Shown: positions 35,681-45,871, numbered from the stretch's first letter. The stretch is 64,000 bases of DNA from Tenacibaculum dicentrarchi (GCF_900239345.1 NZ_OESZ01000001.1:434001-498000), one strand, 5' to 3'. The notes: generated by a model not told the origin, from the letters alone. Made by a program: numbers and translations.

Positions 35681-36454
35681 ATGAAGTACTTTACCGTAAT
35701 TTTTTTAGTAATAACAAGTGTTTTAACAGGGTGTAAAAATTCAGGAAAAGTAACAACTAAAAATCAAGAATCTACAACAGAAAAAGTTGCTGTAGAAAAA
35801 ACCAATGAAACAATAGCAAGCTCTTCAAACACACACAAAGTAGTTGTAATTGAAAAAATACCTGCAGGAGGTTATGTTTACTTGAAAGTTTCAGAAAAAG
35901 AGAAACAATATTGGATTGCCGTTCCAGGAAAACAAGTAAAAATAGGCGCTACTTATTATTACGATGGAGGAATGGAAATGAGAAATTTTGAAAGCAAAAT
36001 TTTAAAACGAACTTTTGACCGTGTTATTTTTGCACAGGGGATTCGAGAAAAAAATAATGAACTAGGAAGCAAGCCTAAAAAAGAAACTAATAAGAAGGTA
36101 AATGCTGTTAAAAAAAAGAATACGACACCAAAATCGAAAGTAGGTGTTATTGAAAAAGCAAGCAACGGAATACGAGTTGCTGATCTTTTTGAAAACCCAA
36201 AAGCGTATCAAAATAAACAGGTTATTATTAAAGGGAAAGCTGTAAAGGTAAATAATGGAATTATGGGTGTTAATTTCATCCATTTACAAGATGGAACAAC
36301 AGGAAACGGGCAATATGATATTACCGTAACTAGCGATGAAATCGTAAAAATTGGCGATATTATTACGCTAAAAGGAACTGTTATTTTGAATAAAGATTTC
36401 GGAGCAGGCTATGTTTTTGATGTTCTTATCGAAAAGGCGATTGTTTTAAAATAG
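35681..36454 (+). CDS. lipoprotein with OB-fold-like C-terminal domain
   Basis: The 257-residue protein has a lipoprotein signal (VLTGC, Cys at residue 18) and a Thr/Lys-rich linker. A first beta-rich part (about residues 50-115) has KVVVIEKIPAGGYVYLKV and an Ile-Ala-Val-Pro turn. The last 90 residues (about 165-257) have the OB-fold pattern of tRNA_anti-like or NrfJ-like domains: NKQVIIKGKAVKVNNGIMGV and DIITLKGTVILNKDFGAG. No enzymatic site is seen. Its own terminator follows. A TAATTTTA box upstream is a near -7 match. Confidence 0.72.
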   Translation: MKYFTVIFLVITSVLTGCKNSGKVTTKNQESTTEKVAVEKTNETIASSSNTHKVVVIEKIPAGGYVYLKVSEKEKQYWIAVPGKQVKIGATYYYDGGMEMRNFESKILKRTFDRVIFAQGIREKNNELGSKPKKETNKKVNAVKKKNTTPKSKVGVIEKASNGIRVADLFENPKAYQNKQVIIKGKAVKVNNGIMGVNFIHLQDGTTGNGQYDITVTSDEIVKIGDIITLKGTVILNKDFGAGYVFDVLIEKAIVLK

Positions 36455-36482
36455 TTCTTTAAAAAAGTACCTAAACTTAGCT

Positions 36483-36520
36483 AAAATCCCTTTTAAAAAT
36501 ATGTTTTTAAAAGGGATTTT
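36483..36520 (+). terminator. terminator of OB-fold lipoprotein gene
   Basis: AAAATCCCTTTTAAAAA pairs with TTTTTAAAAGGGATTTT around a TATG loop, and T-rich sequence follows. Confidence 0.8.
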
Positions 36521-36741
36521 AATTTTATATATATCTTTAATTAAAATAATTAGCAGGAAAAAAAAACGTTCGAACGGACTATTTTTTAACGTTTAAAGAC
36601 ATTTTTGTGTATTTAATAAATAGCTTTTAGTTTGAAATAAAGGGAAAAAAAGTTCCTTTAAAAAAAGAATAACTTATTTCTATCAAAAACAGTACAACAA
36701 CGATTGTTAAAGTAAATTTTATATTTTTTTTCGCTCCTAAT
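36521..36741. other. intergenic region with one short palindrome
   Basis: No gene can be supported here. The only feature is the 10-bp palindrome CGTTCGAACG at 36567-36576, a possible binding site of unknown factor. The rest is AT-rich without clear hairpins. Confidence 0.4.
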
Positions 36742-36936
36742 TTATTTGGTTTTTTCTTCAATTTTTATAGTTTTATTGATAAATAGTAATACGATCGATG
36801 CAATAAGAAGTATTGAAGCGCTTATAAAAATCCAAGTGCTTTTTGATTCAATATTGAAAGTAGCAAAGTCAAAATTTAAAATAGTTAAAAACATAGCCAA
36901 TATAGTCATTACTAATGATAGCTTTCTTTTAGTCAT
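36742..36936 (-). CDS. small two-helix membrane protein
   Basis: This 64-residue protein starts at ATG and has two hydrophobic segments (about residues 7-23 and 35-53) and a charged tail. A TTG-initiated ORF of similar length runs antisense, but this strand has the better membrane pattern and the ATG start. No family is recognised. It follows the same direction as the DUF1266 gene upstream (60 bp gap). Confidence 0.5.
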   Translation of the reverse strand: MTKRKLSLVMTILAMFLTILNFDFATFNIESKSTWIFISASILLIASIVLLFINKTIKIEEKTK

Positions 36937-36995
36937 GTTATAATCGATTTAATTATAAGGTGTTTCATAATAATTTTTAATACTATAAGTTGTTA

Positions 36996-37715
36996 TTATT
37001 TGTACGGAAATTTTGAATAAACAGTTAAAAATTCTTTTTCTCCAAGTAAATTTTTACCACTTAAAAGTTGTTCAGATTCTATAATTACATCGTCTAAATC
37101 AAAACCTTGCATTGTTCTTCCTAATAAAAATGAAATGGTATAATCTTTCCAATTTGAACCTAAATTTTGTGCTGTATTAACTGCTTGATTAATAAAGCCC
37201 CAACATTCTTTTTCTGTTAAATAATCACACCAAAAACACCATTTTGCTAAGGATACTGCTCTACAAATATCCCAAGAAAAAGTTGATTTTACTTGCTGTA
37301 TTTCTCCTAGTTCTAATTTTAAGCCTTTTGATATTTTCTTTTCTATCTTGGTTAAATCTTCCGAAGGATTTAATAGATATTTATCAAATTCTTGACTTCT
37401 TTCAAGTGAAATTAAAGCACTAATTGTTTGAATAGCTTCTTCTTTAGTTGATATTTCCCAAGAGTCTCTTAATCCGTTTTTATAGGTGTCAATTGAATCT
37501 TTAGGTTTAATTTCTAAGATATCTTCACCTCTGTGGTAAGAAAGTATTGCTCCAAAGACTAAGGCATTTTTTTCGTTTTTGTTTAAAGGTTTAAGATTAT
37601 TAAATTTTTCTAATTGTTTTTTCTTTCTTTTACTAGCGTAAGTAATTACAAAAATTATATATATGGTAAAAATGATTGCAATTCCTCCTATTATGTAGTA
37701 TGTATTTTGATTCAT
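36996..37715 (-). CDS. DUF1266 domain protein
   Basis: This 239-residue protein has one N-terminal membrane helix (about residues 6-26). The rest is cytoplasmic and matches DUF1266: FSWDICRAVSLAKWCFWCDYL (about 145-165, given here as part of the motif) and TISFLLGRTMQGFD near the C-terminus. DUF1266 proteins are often near polymorphic toxin or secretion genes, but none is seen here. It is 4 bp from the 85-residue membrane protein upstream, so the two are co-transcribed. Confidence 0.72.
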   Translation of the reverse strand: MNQNTYYIIGGIAIIFTIYIIFVITYASKRKKKQLEKFNNLKPLNKNEKNALVFGAILSYHRGEDILEIKPKDSIDTYKNGLRDSWEISTKEEAIQTISALISLERSQEFDKYLLNPSEDLTKIEKKISKGLKLELGEIQQVKSTFSWDICRAVSLAKWCFWCDYLTEKECWGFINQAVNTAQNLGSNWKDYTISFLLGRTMQGFDLDDVIIESEQLLSGKNLLGEKEFLTVYSKFPYK

Positions 37716-37719
37716 ATTA

Positions 37720-37977
37720 TTATAATTTATTTCTTAATTGTTGTATTCCTGAAATTAATGCAAAAAGCCCTAAGCCTTCAAAAATTGCAAGAATTGCGTA
37801 TTTCCCACCAAAATCATAGACTATTTGAAATATTTTTTTCATTCTTACGGGTAATCCAGCTTCTTCTGTGGTTTTCATATCAAAAAAGAAATATATTCCT
37901 CCAATAATTAAAACGATACCAACAATAAATACCCAGAATTTGTTTTGTTTCTCTAATACATTTTCAATTTTTTCCAT
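37720..37977 (-). CDS. small two-helix membrane protein
   Basis: The 85-residue protein has two hydrophobic segments (about residues 14-32 and 59-76) with a charged middle (KTTEEAGLPVRMKK). The gene precedes the DUF1266 gene by 4 bp. I do not recognise a family. A TATATTCG box upstream on the minus strand is one mismatch from the -7 consensus. Confidence 0.6.
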   Translation of the reverse strand: MEKIENVLEKQNKFWVFIVGIVLIIGGIYFFFDMKTTEEAGLPVRMKKIFQIVYDFGGKYAILAIFEGLGLFALISGIQQLRNKL

Positions 37978-38094
37978 ATTTTTTTTATCTTATTTTAAAT
38001 ACGAATATAATTAATCTAAATAAATTTTATTGATTTTAAAATGTTAATTTCGATTAAGTTAGATAAATAATATTAGCCCAATCCCAACAACAAA

Positions 38095-38123
38095 AAAATC
38101 CCGCACTAAAAGCACGGGATTTT
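38095..38123. terminator. terminator hairpin, copy 1
   Basis: AAAATCCCG pairs with CGGGATTTT around an 11-nt centre. The same hairpin lies downstream of aspS at 40191-40219, and the shared block is longer than the hairpin itself. Confidence 0.8.
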
Positions 38124-38146
38124 ATAATGTTTTAAAAAATAGATTA
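38095..38146. repeat. 52-bp direct repeat, copy 1
   Basis: This block matches 40191-40242 at 49 or 50 of 52 positions; it covers the terminator and a following TAAAAAATAGATTA tail. The two copies are in direct orientation and bracket the HTH-ImmA/IrrE module. Confidence 0.85.
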
Positions 38147-38309
38147 TTAAATCTTATTCTCGAATTTTGTACATAAAAAACTATTTGAAAGTTTTTTTGA
38201 GCCTTTTGGAAGTAGGTGAAAAATAATATGATTGTTAATTTGTTTTCTTAATTTTTTTTTAAAAAACACAATTTATTTAAATAAATATTACAACTATTAT
38301 TTATTTTTA
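38147..38309. other. gap between terminator and module promoter
   Basis: No ORF or hairpin can be supported in these 163 bp. The AT content is high and no -7 box is seen until 38310. Confidence 0.4.
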
Positions 38310-38317
38310 TATATTTG
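38310..38317 (+). promoter_or_regulatory. -7 element of the HTH-ImmA/IrrE module
   Basis: TATATTTG is an exact TAnnTTTG match. The leader to the first start is about 75 nt and carries a hairpin and the 11-bp repeat described next. Confidence 0.65.
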
Positions 38318-38329
38318 TAATTGTAAAAA

Positions 38330-38349
38330 AACTCTGTTAGAGCAGAGTT
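38330..38349 (+). promoter_or_regulatory. leader hairpin before module ORF1
   Basis: AACTCTG (38330-38336) pairs with CAGAGTT (38343-38349) across a six-base loop between the promoter and ORF1. It lacks a T tract, so it is not a standard terminator. Confidence 0.5.
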
Positions 38350-38367
38350 ATTTTATAAGTTCTTTGA

Positions 38368-38378
38368 TTTAAGGTGTC
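38368..38378. promoter_or_regulatory. 11-bp inverted repeat before ORF1
   Basis: TTTAAGGTGTC is the exact reverse complement of GACACCTTAAA at 39035-39045. Each site precedes one of the two module genes, which fits a binding site for the HTH protein. Confidence 0.45.
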
Positions 38379-38395
38379 ACAAAATCAATTTATAT

Positions 38396-39025
38396 ATGGT
38401 TACAAATATAGTAACAAAAATGGAATTCACAAATCGAAGTGGAAAAAGAAGGCAAGTTTCTAAGGGGGAGTGCTTGATAGATTTAAAAAAGGAGTTACCT
38501 AAAATTTTCAAATCTTTTAATAGAGGTGTTAAAAAGTTTAATAAGGTTTCATCTATGTTTAGTCCAGATTCAAAAGTTCGTTTTGATGCTTCTGTTTTAA
38601 ATACTTCAATAGTTGAGAGTTTACAAGTTGAATTCTCTAATAATTGGAAATGGGGTAAGTACAAAAGGTTTATTTTAAGGTTGAATGATTATATTTTCCT
38701 TGTGAAAAAATTGAACAACAATAATATGCCAATGAATATTAAAACAAAACATGTAAATACAATTTCGAATCAATTGAGTTTACCTATGTTTGATAATGAA
38801 GTTTATCAAGATAATCCAATTTTATTTTTTGGATATAAAGTTGATAAAATGGGAGAAATAGTATCTCCAGAAGTGGTGTATATTGATGAAAATCAAGTTA
38901 AATGGATTATTACTGAAAATGATGTAATAGCAACAAAAACTTTATTTAAACCGAATACACAAAATAATAAAGTAAAAGTCTCTATAAAAAAGGAATTAGT
39001 TAGAAGAAAAGCTTCTAATGAGTAA
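38396..39025 (+). CDS. hypothetical protein of the HTH-ImmA/IrrE module
   Basis: I do not recognise the family of this 209-residue, basic protein. The N-terminal half is rich in Lys/Arg (VTKMEFTNRSGKRRQVSKG) and the C-terminal half has a beta-rich part ending in a Lys/Arg tail (KVKVSIKKELVRRK). It has no signal peptide or membrane helix. By position it could be a toxin or partner protein whose stability is controlled by the ImmA/IrrE protein encoded 51 bp downstream, but this is inference only. Confidence 0.65.
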   Translation: MVTNIVTKMEFTNRSGKRRQVSKGECLIDLKKELPKIFKSFNRGVKKFNKVSSMFSPDSKVRFDASVLNTSIVESLQVEFSNNWKWGKYKRFILRLNDYIFLVKKLNNNNMPMNIKTKHVNTISNQLSLPMFDNEVYQDNPILFFGYKVDKMGEIVSPEVVYIDENQVKWIITENDVIATKTLFKPNTQNNKVKVSIKKELVRRKASNE

Positions 39026-39034
39026 TTAATAATC

Positions 39035-39045
39035 GACACCTTAAA
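39035..39045. promoter_or_regulatory. 11-bp inverted repeat before ORF2
   Basis: GACACCTTAAA mirrors the site at 38368-38378 and lies 31 nt upstream of the second gene's start. Confidence 0.45.
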
Positions 39046-39076
39046 TTTTAGAACGCTTTTTTAAAATTTTAAAATT

Positions 39077-40144
39077 ATGAAATTCAACCACTCACAATTT
39101 GTATTTGCTAGAGAATATAGAGGGATAGGTCAAACTGATTTATCAAAAAAAATTAAAGGTTTATCTCAATCTAATTTATCCAAATTTGAAAAGGGATTTG
39201 ATGTTTTATCAGAAAATATTATTTATGACTTAATTAATTTTCTGAATTTTCCTGTGAAATTTTTCACTAAAAATATTAATAATGACATTGAAATTGCTCA
39301 TTATAGAAAAAAATCAGGTATAACTAAAGCTGTAAAAGTACAATTAGACTCTAATAATAAAATCATTGGTTATTTAGTAGACCAATTAAATGATTCTGTT
39401 GATTATCCTGATTTTTTGTTAAGACCATTAGATCCTGAAGAATATACTCCAGAGGAAGTCGCTAGGTTTACTAGGAGATTAATAGGATTAGATAAGCGAG
39501 AACCTGTTATAAATATTTTTAAACACCTTGAAAGCAATGGTGTAATTGTTATAGAATTTGATGACGTAACAGATAAATTTGATGGAGTATCATTCTTAAC
39601 TGATAAAGGAAATCCTGTTATAGTTATTAATAGAAATTTTTCTAATGATCGAAAAAGATTTACTCTTGCTCATGAGTTAGGGCATATTTTAATGCATTGT
39701 ACAGGTGACTTTCCTAATCCAGTGCATCGTGATGAAAAACAAAAAGAAAACGAAGCAAACCGTTTTGCTTCTGAATTTTTAATGCCTGCTTTTGGTATTC
39801 AAAATTCTTTACTTGGATTAAGTTTATATGACTTAGCTCCATTAAAAAAATATTGGCATACATCAAAACAGTCTATTATAAGAAGAGCAAAAGATTTACG
39901 AGGTATTCCTGAAAATAGAGCTACTTATTTTATGATTGAATTAAGTAGAATGGGTGAGCGTAAAGTCGAAAAAACACTTGTATATATTGATAAACCTGTT
40001 ATATTTAAAAATGCTTATGAATTACATAAAAAAGAATTAAATTATTCTAATGAAGACTTGTCTAAAGCATTTTCTTTACCTTATGATATTCTTAAAAAAT
40101 ATTTCAATTTTTCAGATAAATCGAAATTGAGGGTTATTGTTTAG
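39077..40144 (+). CDS. XRE-type HTH and ImmA/IrrE metalloprotease fusion
   Basis: The 355-residue protein has an N-terminal helix-turn-helix (about residues 8-62: TDLSKKIKGLSQSNLSKFEKG) and an ImmA/IrrE peptidase domain with HELGH at residues 199-203 in FTLAHELGHILMH. The third ligand is likely the Glu of NEANRFASEFLMP. Such proteins cleave a partner repressor (ImmA-ImmR) or control stress response (IrrE). The fused HTH suggests it also binds DNA at the 11-bp repeats. It follows ORF1 in one transcript and ends before the second copy of the 52-bp repeat. Confidence 0.85.
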   Translation: MKFNHSQFVFAREYRGIGQTDLSKKIKGLSQSNLSKFEKGFDVLSENIIYDLINFLNFPVKFFTKNINNDIEIAHYRKKSGITKAVKVQLDSNNKIIGYLVDQLNDSVDYPDFLLRPLDPEEYTPEEVARFTRRLIGLDKREPVINIFKHLESNGVIVIEFDDVTDKFDGVSFLTDKGNPVIVINRNFSNDRKRFTLAHELGHILMHCTGDFPNPVHRDEKQKENEANRFASEFLMPAFGIQNSLLGLSLYDLAPLKKYWHTSKQSIIRRAKDLRGIPENRATYFMIELSRMGERKVEKTLVYIDKPVIFKNAYELHKKELNYSNEDLSKAFSLPYDILKKYFNFSDKSKLRVIV

Positions 40145-40190
40145 TTAAATTAACTTGTGAGACTAAAATAAAACTACTTTAAAATATTAT

Positions 40191-40219
40191 AAAATCCCGT
40201 ACTAAAAGCACGGGATTTT
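40191..40219. terminator. terminator of aspS, copy 2
   Basis: AAAATCCCGT pairs perfectly with ACGGGATTTT. It lies 31 bp beyond the aspS stop on the minus strand and also downstream of the ImmA/IrrE gene, so it may serve both. Confidence 0.85.
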
Positions 40220-40242
40220 ATAATATTTTAAAAAATAGATTA
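40191..40242. repeat. 52-bp direct repeat, copy 2
   Basis: This is the second copy of the 38095-38146 block. It lies between the ImmA/IrrE gene and the aspS stop codon at 40250. Confidence 0.85.
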
Positions 40243-40249
40243 CTCAGTA

Positions 40250-42004
40250 TTACTCTTTCAAGTCTAATTTAATGCTTAATTCTGATAATTGTGCATCATT
40301 TAAAGCAGCAGGAGCATCAATCATAACATCACGCCCTGAATTATTTTTAGGAAAAGCGATAAAATCACGAATTGTTTCTTGTCCGCCTAAAATAGCAACC
40401 AATCTATCTAATCCGAAAGCCAAACCTCCGTGTGGTGGTGCACCATATTCAAAAGCATCCATTAAGAAACCGAATTGCTCTTTTGCTTCTTCTTCGGTAA
40501 ATCCTAAATGTTTAAACATGATTGCTTGTGTTTCTTTGTCATAAATACGGATAGAACCTCCACCGATTTCATTTCCGTTTAACACCAAATCGTAAGCGTT
40601 TGCTTTAACCGCTCCAGGATCTGTATCTAACAATTCTAATTGCCCAGGTTTTGGCGATGTAAACGGGTGGTGCATTGCGTGATAATGCCCTGTTTCCTCG
40701 TCTAATTCTAATAAAGGGAAATCAATAACCCATAACGGAGCAAATACTTTTGGATCTCTTAAACCTAAGCGTTCTGCTAATTCCATTCTTAAAGCCGATA
40801 ATTGAGCTCTTACTTTATTGGTGTCTCCAGATAAAACACATACTAAATCACCAGCTTTTGCGCCTGTAATTTCTGCCCATTTCGCTAAATCTTCTTGATC
40901 GTAGAATTTATCTACAGAAGATTTGAATGTTCCATCTTCGTTTACACGAGCATAAATCATTCCTAAAGCGCCAACTTGAGGACGTTTTACCCACTTAATA
41001 ATATTGTCTATTTCTTTTCTTGTGAATTTATTTCCTCCAGGAACAGCGAAACCAACCACTAATTCAGCACTATTAAAAACGCCAAAATCTTTGTGTTGTG
41101 TTACTTCGTTTAATTCGCCAAATTCCATTCCAAAACGGATATCAGGTTTATCATTTCCGTATAAACGCATTGCGTCATCATATAACATTCTAGGGAATTT
41201 ATCAACTTCAACATTGTTAATTTCCTTTAATAAATGACGTGTTAATCCTTCAAAAATATTTAAAATATCTTCTTGTTCAACAAAAGCCATTTCACAGTCA
41301 ATTTGTGTAAATTCGGGCTGACGGTCGGCACGTAAATCTTCATCTCTAAAGCACTTTACAATTTGAAAGTATTTATCCATTCCACCAACCATTAATAGTT
41401 GTTTGAATGTTTGAGGCGATTGTGGTAAGGCATAAAATTGCCCTGCATTCATTCGAGAAGGCACTAAGAAATCACGTGCTCCTTCAGGAGTTGACTTGAT
41501 TAAATAAGGTGTTTCAACATCAATAAATCCTTCATCTGTTAAATATTTACGTACTTCCATCGATACTTTTGAACGGAAAATCAAACTATCTTTTACAGGA
41601 TTACGACGAATATCTAAATAACGATATTTCATTCTGATATCTTCACCACCATCTGTTTCATCTTCAATAGTAAAAGGCGGTGTTTTTGCTTGGTTTAAAA
41701 TTTCTAATTTAGAAACCAACACTTCAACTTCACCAGTAGCGATGTTTTTATTTTTAGATTCTCTTTCAATAACAGTACCTGTAACTTGAATTACAAATTC
41801 ACGACCTAATGTTTTTGCTTGTTCCATTAAATCACTAGAAGTACGTTCTTCGTCAAAAATTAGTTGTGTAATTCCGTAACGATCTCGTAAATCGACCCAA
41901 ATCATAAAACCTTTATCACGTGATTTTTGTACCCAACCAGAAAGGGTTACTTCAGTATTAATATGTGAGGCTGTTAATTCGCCACAAGTATGTGTTCTGT
42001 ACAT
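40250..42004 (-). CDS. aspS: aspartyl-tRNA synthetase
   Basis: The 584-residue protein charges tRNA-Asp (and possibly tRNA-Asn). The N-terminal OB domain binds the anticodon, beginning [16 protein letters not shown]. Motif 2 is [16 protein letters not shown] and motif 3 is [14 protein letters not shown] near the C-terminus. An inserted GAD region lies between. The length is normal for a bacterial-type enzyme. The start is supported by a perfect -7 box upstream. Confidence 0.96.
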   Translation of the reverse strand: MYRTHTCGELTASHINTEVTLSGWVQKSRDKGFMIWVDLRDRYGITQLIFDEERTSSDLMEQAKTLGREFVIQVTGTVIERESKNKNIATGEVEVLVSKLEILNQAKTPPFTIEDETDGGEDIRMKYRYLDIRRNPVKDSLIFRSKVSMEVRKYLTDEGFIDVETPYLIKSTPEGARDFLVPSRMNAGQFYALPQSPQTFKQLLMVGGMDKYFQIVKCFRDEDLRADRQPEFTQIDCEMAFVEQEDILNIFEGLTRHLLKEINNVEVDKFPRMLYDDAMRLYGNDKPDIRFGMEFGELNEVTQHKDFGVFNSAELVVGFAVPGGNKFTRKEIDNIIKWVKRPQVGALGMIYARVNEDGTFKSSVDKFYDQEDLAKWAEITGAKAGDLVCVLSGDTNKVRAQLSALRMELAERLGLRDPKVFAPLWVIDFPLLELDEETGHYHAMHHPFTSPKPGQLELLDTDPGAVKANAYDLVLNGNEIGGGSIRIYDKETQAIMFKHLGFTEEEAKEQFGFLMDAFEYGAPPHGGLAFGLDRLVAILGGQETIRDFIAFPKNNSGRDVMIDAPAALNDAQLSELSIKLDLKE

Positions 42005-42023
42005 TTCTAGAATTTTAGATATG

Positions 42024-42031
42024 CAAATCTA
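42024..42031 (-). promoter_or_regulatory. -7 element of aspS
   Basis: The minus strand reads TAGATTTG, an exact TAnnTTTG match 20 nt before the start codon. Confidence 0.65.
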
Positions 42032-42138
42032 ACGATAATTGTTAGTATGTAAAAAATTACTATTATTTAGTTTTTTATCCTTTGAAATTGTTTTTTTGTA
42101 GTGCTATTTTATCAAAATAATAATTAAAATATATACTT

Positions 42139-42486
42139 ATGACCTTACAAGAATTTAAAAACAAACTAAAAAATACGCCTAAAGAATTAGATTTTTCTGA
42201 AACAATTAATATTATTGAAGATAACTATAATTTTACGCCATCGGCATTTAAAAATGGCGATTTACAAAATAGTAGCACCCAAAATTTAGGTTCGTGTAAA
42301 GTGTTTTCATTTGCTATTAAACAGCAATTAACGAAAGAAGAAACCTTGGCTTGTTTTGCACAATATTATTTTATTGATGTTTTAGAAAATCCAACAGCAA
42401 CCGACCATCAGAATATTAGAAATTTTATGAATACAGGTTTCGAAGGACTTTCTTTTGAAAATGAAACTTTAAGCGAAAAAGTATAA
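42139..42486 (+). CDS. HopJ-family protein
   Basis: This 115-residue protein matches the HopJ type III effector-like family, seen in the DFSETINIIEDNYNFTPSAFKNG start, the GSCKVFSFAIKQQL middle and the CFAQYYFIDVLENP motif with a final FMNTGFEGL. Despite the name, it is widespread in free-living marine bacteria and has no known role there. There is no type III secretion system nearby, so an effector role is not supported. It is followed by the intergenic repeat. Confidence 0.8.
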   Translation: MTLQEFKNKLKNTPKELDFSETINIIEDNYNFTPSAFKNGDLQNSSTQNLGSCKVFSFAIKQQLTKEETLACFAQYYFIDVLENPTATDHQNIRNFMNTGFEGLSFENETLSEKV

Positions 42487-42522
42487 TTATAAAATACAAA
42501 TTATCAAAATTAGTAACAATGC

Positions 42523-42610
42523 CTAGCCCTGATTGAAGCATTTGTTTGAGCTCTTTTTTTGATTTTTCTTCAAAAAAAAGCGAGTGCGGAAAGCAGGAAA
42601 TTGCTTCAAA
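42523..42610. repeat. flavobacterial intergenic repeat, copy 2
   Basis: The unit begins CTAGCCCTGATTGAAGC and ends ATTGCTTCAA, and it is nearly identical to 17431-17518, including the AGCGAGTGCGGAAAGC block. It lies between a HopJ-like gene and a terminator. Confidence 0.8.
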
Positions 42611-42644
42611 AAAAAAAGTGGCTTGTAATAATGTTACAAGCCAC
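42605..42644 (-). terminator. terminator of the 131-residue protein gene
   Basis: GTGGCTTGTAA (42618-42628) pairs perfectly with TTACAAGCCAC (42634-42644). The plus-strand A run before it gives a T run after it on the minus strand. Confidence 0.8.
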
Positions 42645-42698
42645 GTTTAGGTATTTTCGTTGAATTAAGTATCAAAAAAAAGCTATTTGAAAATGAAA

Positions 42699-43094
42699 TT
42701 ATTTACAAACTACGCCTTCTTTATTTAAAAGGTCAATATGTCTGAAAAATCCTTTTTGAATTGTTCCTTCTTGAAAGATAAATGTTTTATCGTGTAAAAT
42801 ATTATTTTCGAAAAAAGTAACCTGAAATTGATTGTCTAAAGCAAATAATTCTGGTTGCATTATTTCAAATTTAGAAAATGATTTCGCTTTTAAAAGATCT
42901 ATTTTTCTTCGAAATAAAGAGGTTTTTTTAGTTTCAGAAAATCCTTGTGATACAATAACAACCATTTCTAAATCTACGTCTTTTTTGTTGATAATATAAA
43001 CGCTCCATTGTTCTAAATTATCCTGTGGATTTTTTTCTAAAGTGATGGCAATTTCTACATCAGTAACTCCTGGTATTTTTATGTCTTTTCTCAT
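42699..43094 (-). CDS. conserved hypothetical protein
   Basis: I do not recognise a domain in this 131-residue protein. It has no signal peptide and an alternating beta pattern (GVTDVEIAITLEKNP, WSVYIINKKDVDLEMVVIV, QVTFFENN). It begins with RKDIKIPGVTDV. The gene lies just downstream of pheS on the same strand, separated by a strong terminator, so it has little expression link to it. Confidence 0.6.
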   Translation of the reverse strand: MRKDIKIPGVTDVEIAITLEKNPQDNLEQWSVYIINKKDVDLEMVVIVSQGFSETKKTSLFRRKIDLLKAKSFSKFEIMQPELFALDNQFQVTFFENNILHDKTFIFQEGTIQKGFFRHIDLLNKEGVVCK

Positions 43095-43111
43095 GTAATA
43101 GGTGTTAAAAG

Positions 43112-43157
43112 CAAAAAGTTGAAAAGCAGAATTGATTCTTTACTTTTCAACTTTTTG
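43112..43157. terminator. terminator of pheS
   Basis: A perfect 15-bp stem (CAAAAAGTTGAAAAG with its complement) surrounds a 16-nt loop just past the pheS stop on the minus strand. Confidence 0.85.
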
Positions 43158-43177
43158 TATTTAATAGTAATTTTTAT

Positions 43178-44197
43178 TTATATAACTGATTTAAATTGCT
43201 CTAAGAAACGTTTGTCGTTTTCGTAAAACATTCTAATATCAGGAATTTGATATAATAACATTGCGATACGTTCAATACCCATTCCGAAAGCGTATCCAGA
43301 ATATTTAGTAGGATCAATATTAGCGTTTTTCAATACATTAGGATCTACCATTCCGCAGCCCATAATTTCTAACCAACCTGTTCCTTTTGTAATTCTGTAA
43401 TCGGTTTCAGTTTCTAATCCCCAGTAAATATCTACTTCGGCACTTGGCTCTGTAAATGGGAAATAAGAAGGTCTTAAACGGATTTTAGACTTCCCAAACA
43501 TCTCTTTGGTAAAGTATAATAAAGTTTGCTTTAAATCGGCAAAAGATACATCAGTATCAATATACAAACCTTCTACTTGATGAAAAATACAGTGTGCTCT
43601 GGCAGAAATATCTTCATTTCTAAAAACACGACCTGGCGAAATAGTTCTAATAGGAGGCGTGTTATTTTCCATATATCGAACTTGTACCGATGAAGTATGT
43701 GTTCTTAATAAGGTATCAGGATTTTTGTCGATAAAAAAAGTATCCTGCATATCGCGTGCTGGGTGGTATTCAGGCAAGTTTAATGCAGTAAAGTTATGCC
43801 AATCATCTTCAATTTCTGGCCCTTCAGAAACGGTAAATCCAATTCTGTTAAAAACCTCAATAATCTGATTTTTCACCAATGAAATTGGATGACGAGAACC
43901 TAAGTTAATCGGTTCTGACGGACGGGTTAAATCGCCATAAAAACTTTTATGCTCAAAAGTGCTATCTAAATTATCATTTAATTCGGCAACTTTTTGTTCT
44001 GCAGATTTTTTTAAAGTGTTTAATGCCTGCCCAAAATCTTTACGCATTGCTGGATCAACATTTTTAAATTCAGCAAATAAATCTTTCAATAAACCCTTAC
44101 TTCCTAAGTATTTTATTCTGAAAGCTTCTACTTCTTGTTTTGAAGTTGCTTGAAAAACATTTACATCACCAATCAATTCTTTTACTTTGTCTAACAT
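43178..44197 (-). CDS. pheS: phenylalanyl-tRNA synthetase alpha subunit
   Basis: The 339-residue protein forms the alpha2beta2 enzyme that charges tRNA-Phe. The N-terminal coiled coil (residues 1-85) binds tRNA. Motif 2 is RVFRNEDISARAHCIFHQ (partial), and the C-terminal motif 3 is YAFGMGIERIAML. The beta subunit gene pheT is not adjacent in this window, which is common in Bacteroidota. The start is supported by a -7 box at 44221-44228. Confidence 0.95.
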   Translation of the reverse strand: MLDKVKELIGDVNVFQATSKQEVEAFRIKYLGSKGLLKDLFAEFKNVDPAMRKDFGQALNTLKKSAEQKVAELNDNLDSTFEHKSFYGDLTRPSEPINLGSRHPISLVKNQIIEVFNRIGFTVSEGPEIEDDWHNFTALNLPEYHPARDMQDTFFIDKNPDTLLRTHTSSVQVRYMENNTPPIRTISPGRVFRNEDISARAHCIFHQVEGLYIDTDVSFADLKQTLLYFTKEMFGKSKIRLRPSYFPFTEPSAEVDIYWGLETETDYRITKGTGWLEIMGCGMVDPNVLKNANIDPTKYSGYAFGMGIERIAMLLYQIPDIRMFYENDKRFLEQFKSVI

Positions 44198-44220
44198 CTT
44201 ATCTGTCCAAAATTTGACTG

Positions 44221-44228
44221 CAAATTTA
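44221..44228 (-). promoter_or_regulatory. -7 element of pheS
   Basis: The minus strand reads TAAATTTG, an exact TAnnTTTG match 24 nt before the pheS start. The 309-bp gap up to gdhA contains this site, the gdhA promoter and otherwise nothing I can support. Confidence 0.65.
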
Positions 44229-44444
44229 ATATTTTTATATCAAAATACATAATAACTGTCATTAACTATCTTAATTAAAAAGTAGTGAATAAATAAGAAG
44301 CTTAGTAACTTGGTAATAATGACTATAAAAAAAAATTAGTGATTATTTTTTTCGTTGTAATTTGCTTTTATGATTGAAAATCATAAATAAATATTAAAAC
44401 AGTTAATTTTTGATGATTTTAAATTTAACAGATTGTAAATTAAT

Positions 44445-44452
44445 TATATTTG
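44445..44452 (+). promoter_or_regulatory. -7 element of gdhA
   Basis: TATATTTG is an exact TAnnTTTG match 54 nt upstream of the gdhA start. Confidence 0.65.
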
Positions 44453-44503
44453 CCTAAAGGAATTTGTTAATCAGAATTACAACACATAAATAACACAAAC
44501 TAG

Positions 44504-45850
<1,347 letters not shown>

Positions 45851-45871
45851 TAATTCCCTATTATAATAATT

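Noticed and set aside
36746..36943. Plus-strand ORF over the 64-residue membrane protein
   Set aside because: It starts at TTG and has one weak hydrophobic run; the minus-strand ORF has ATG and two clean membrane helices.
38095..40242. The HTH-ImmA/IrrE module as a complete prophage or ICE
   Set aside because: There is no integrase, portal, relaxase or other phage gene between the two 52-bp repeats; only two genes are there.
42139..42486. A type III secretion effector
   Set aside because: The HopJ-like match is real, but there is no secretion apparatus and the family is common in free-living bacteria.
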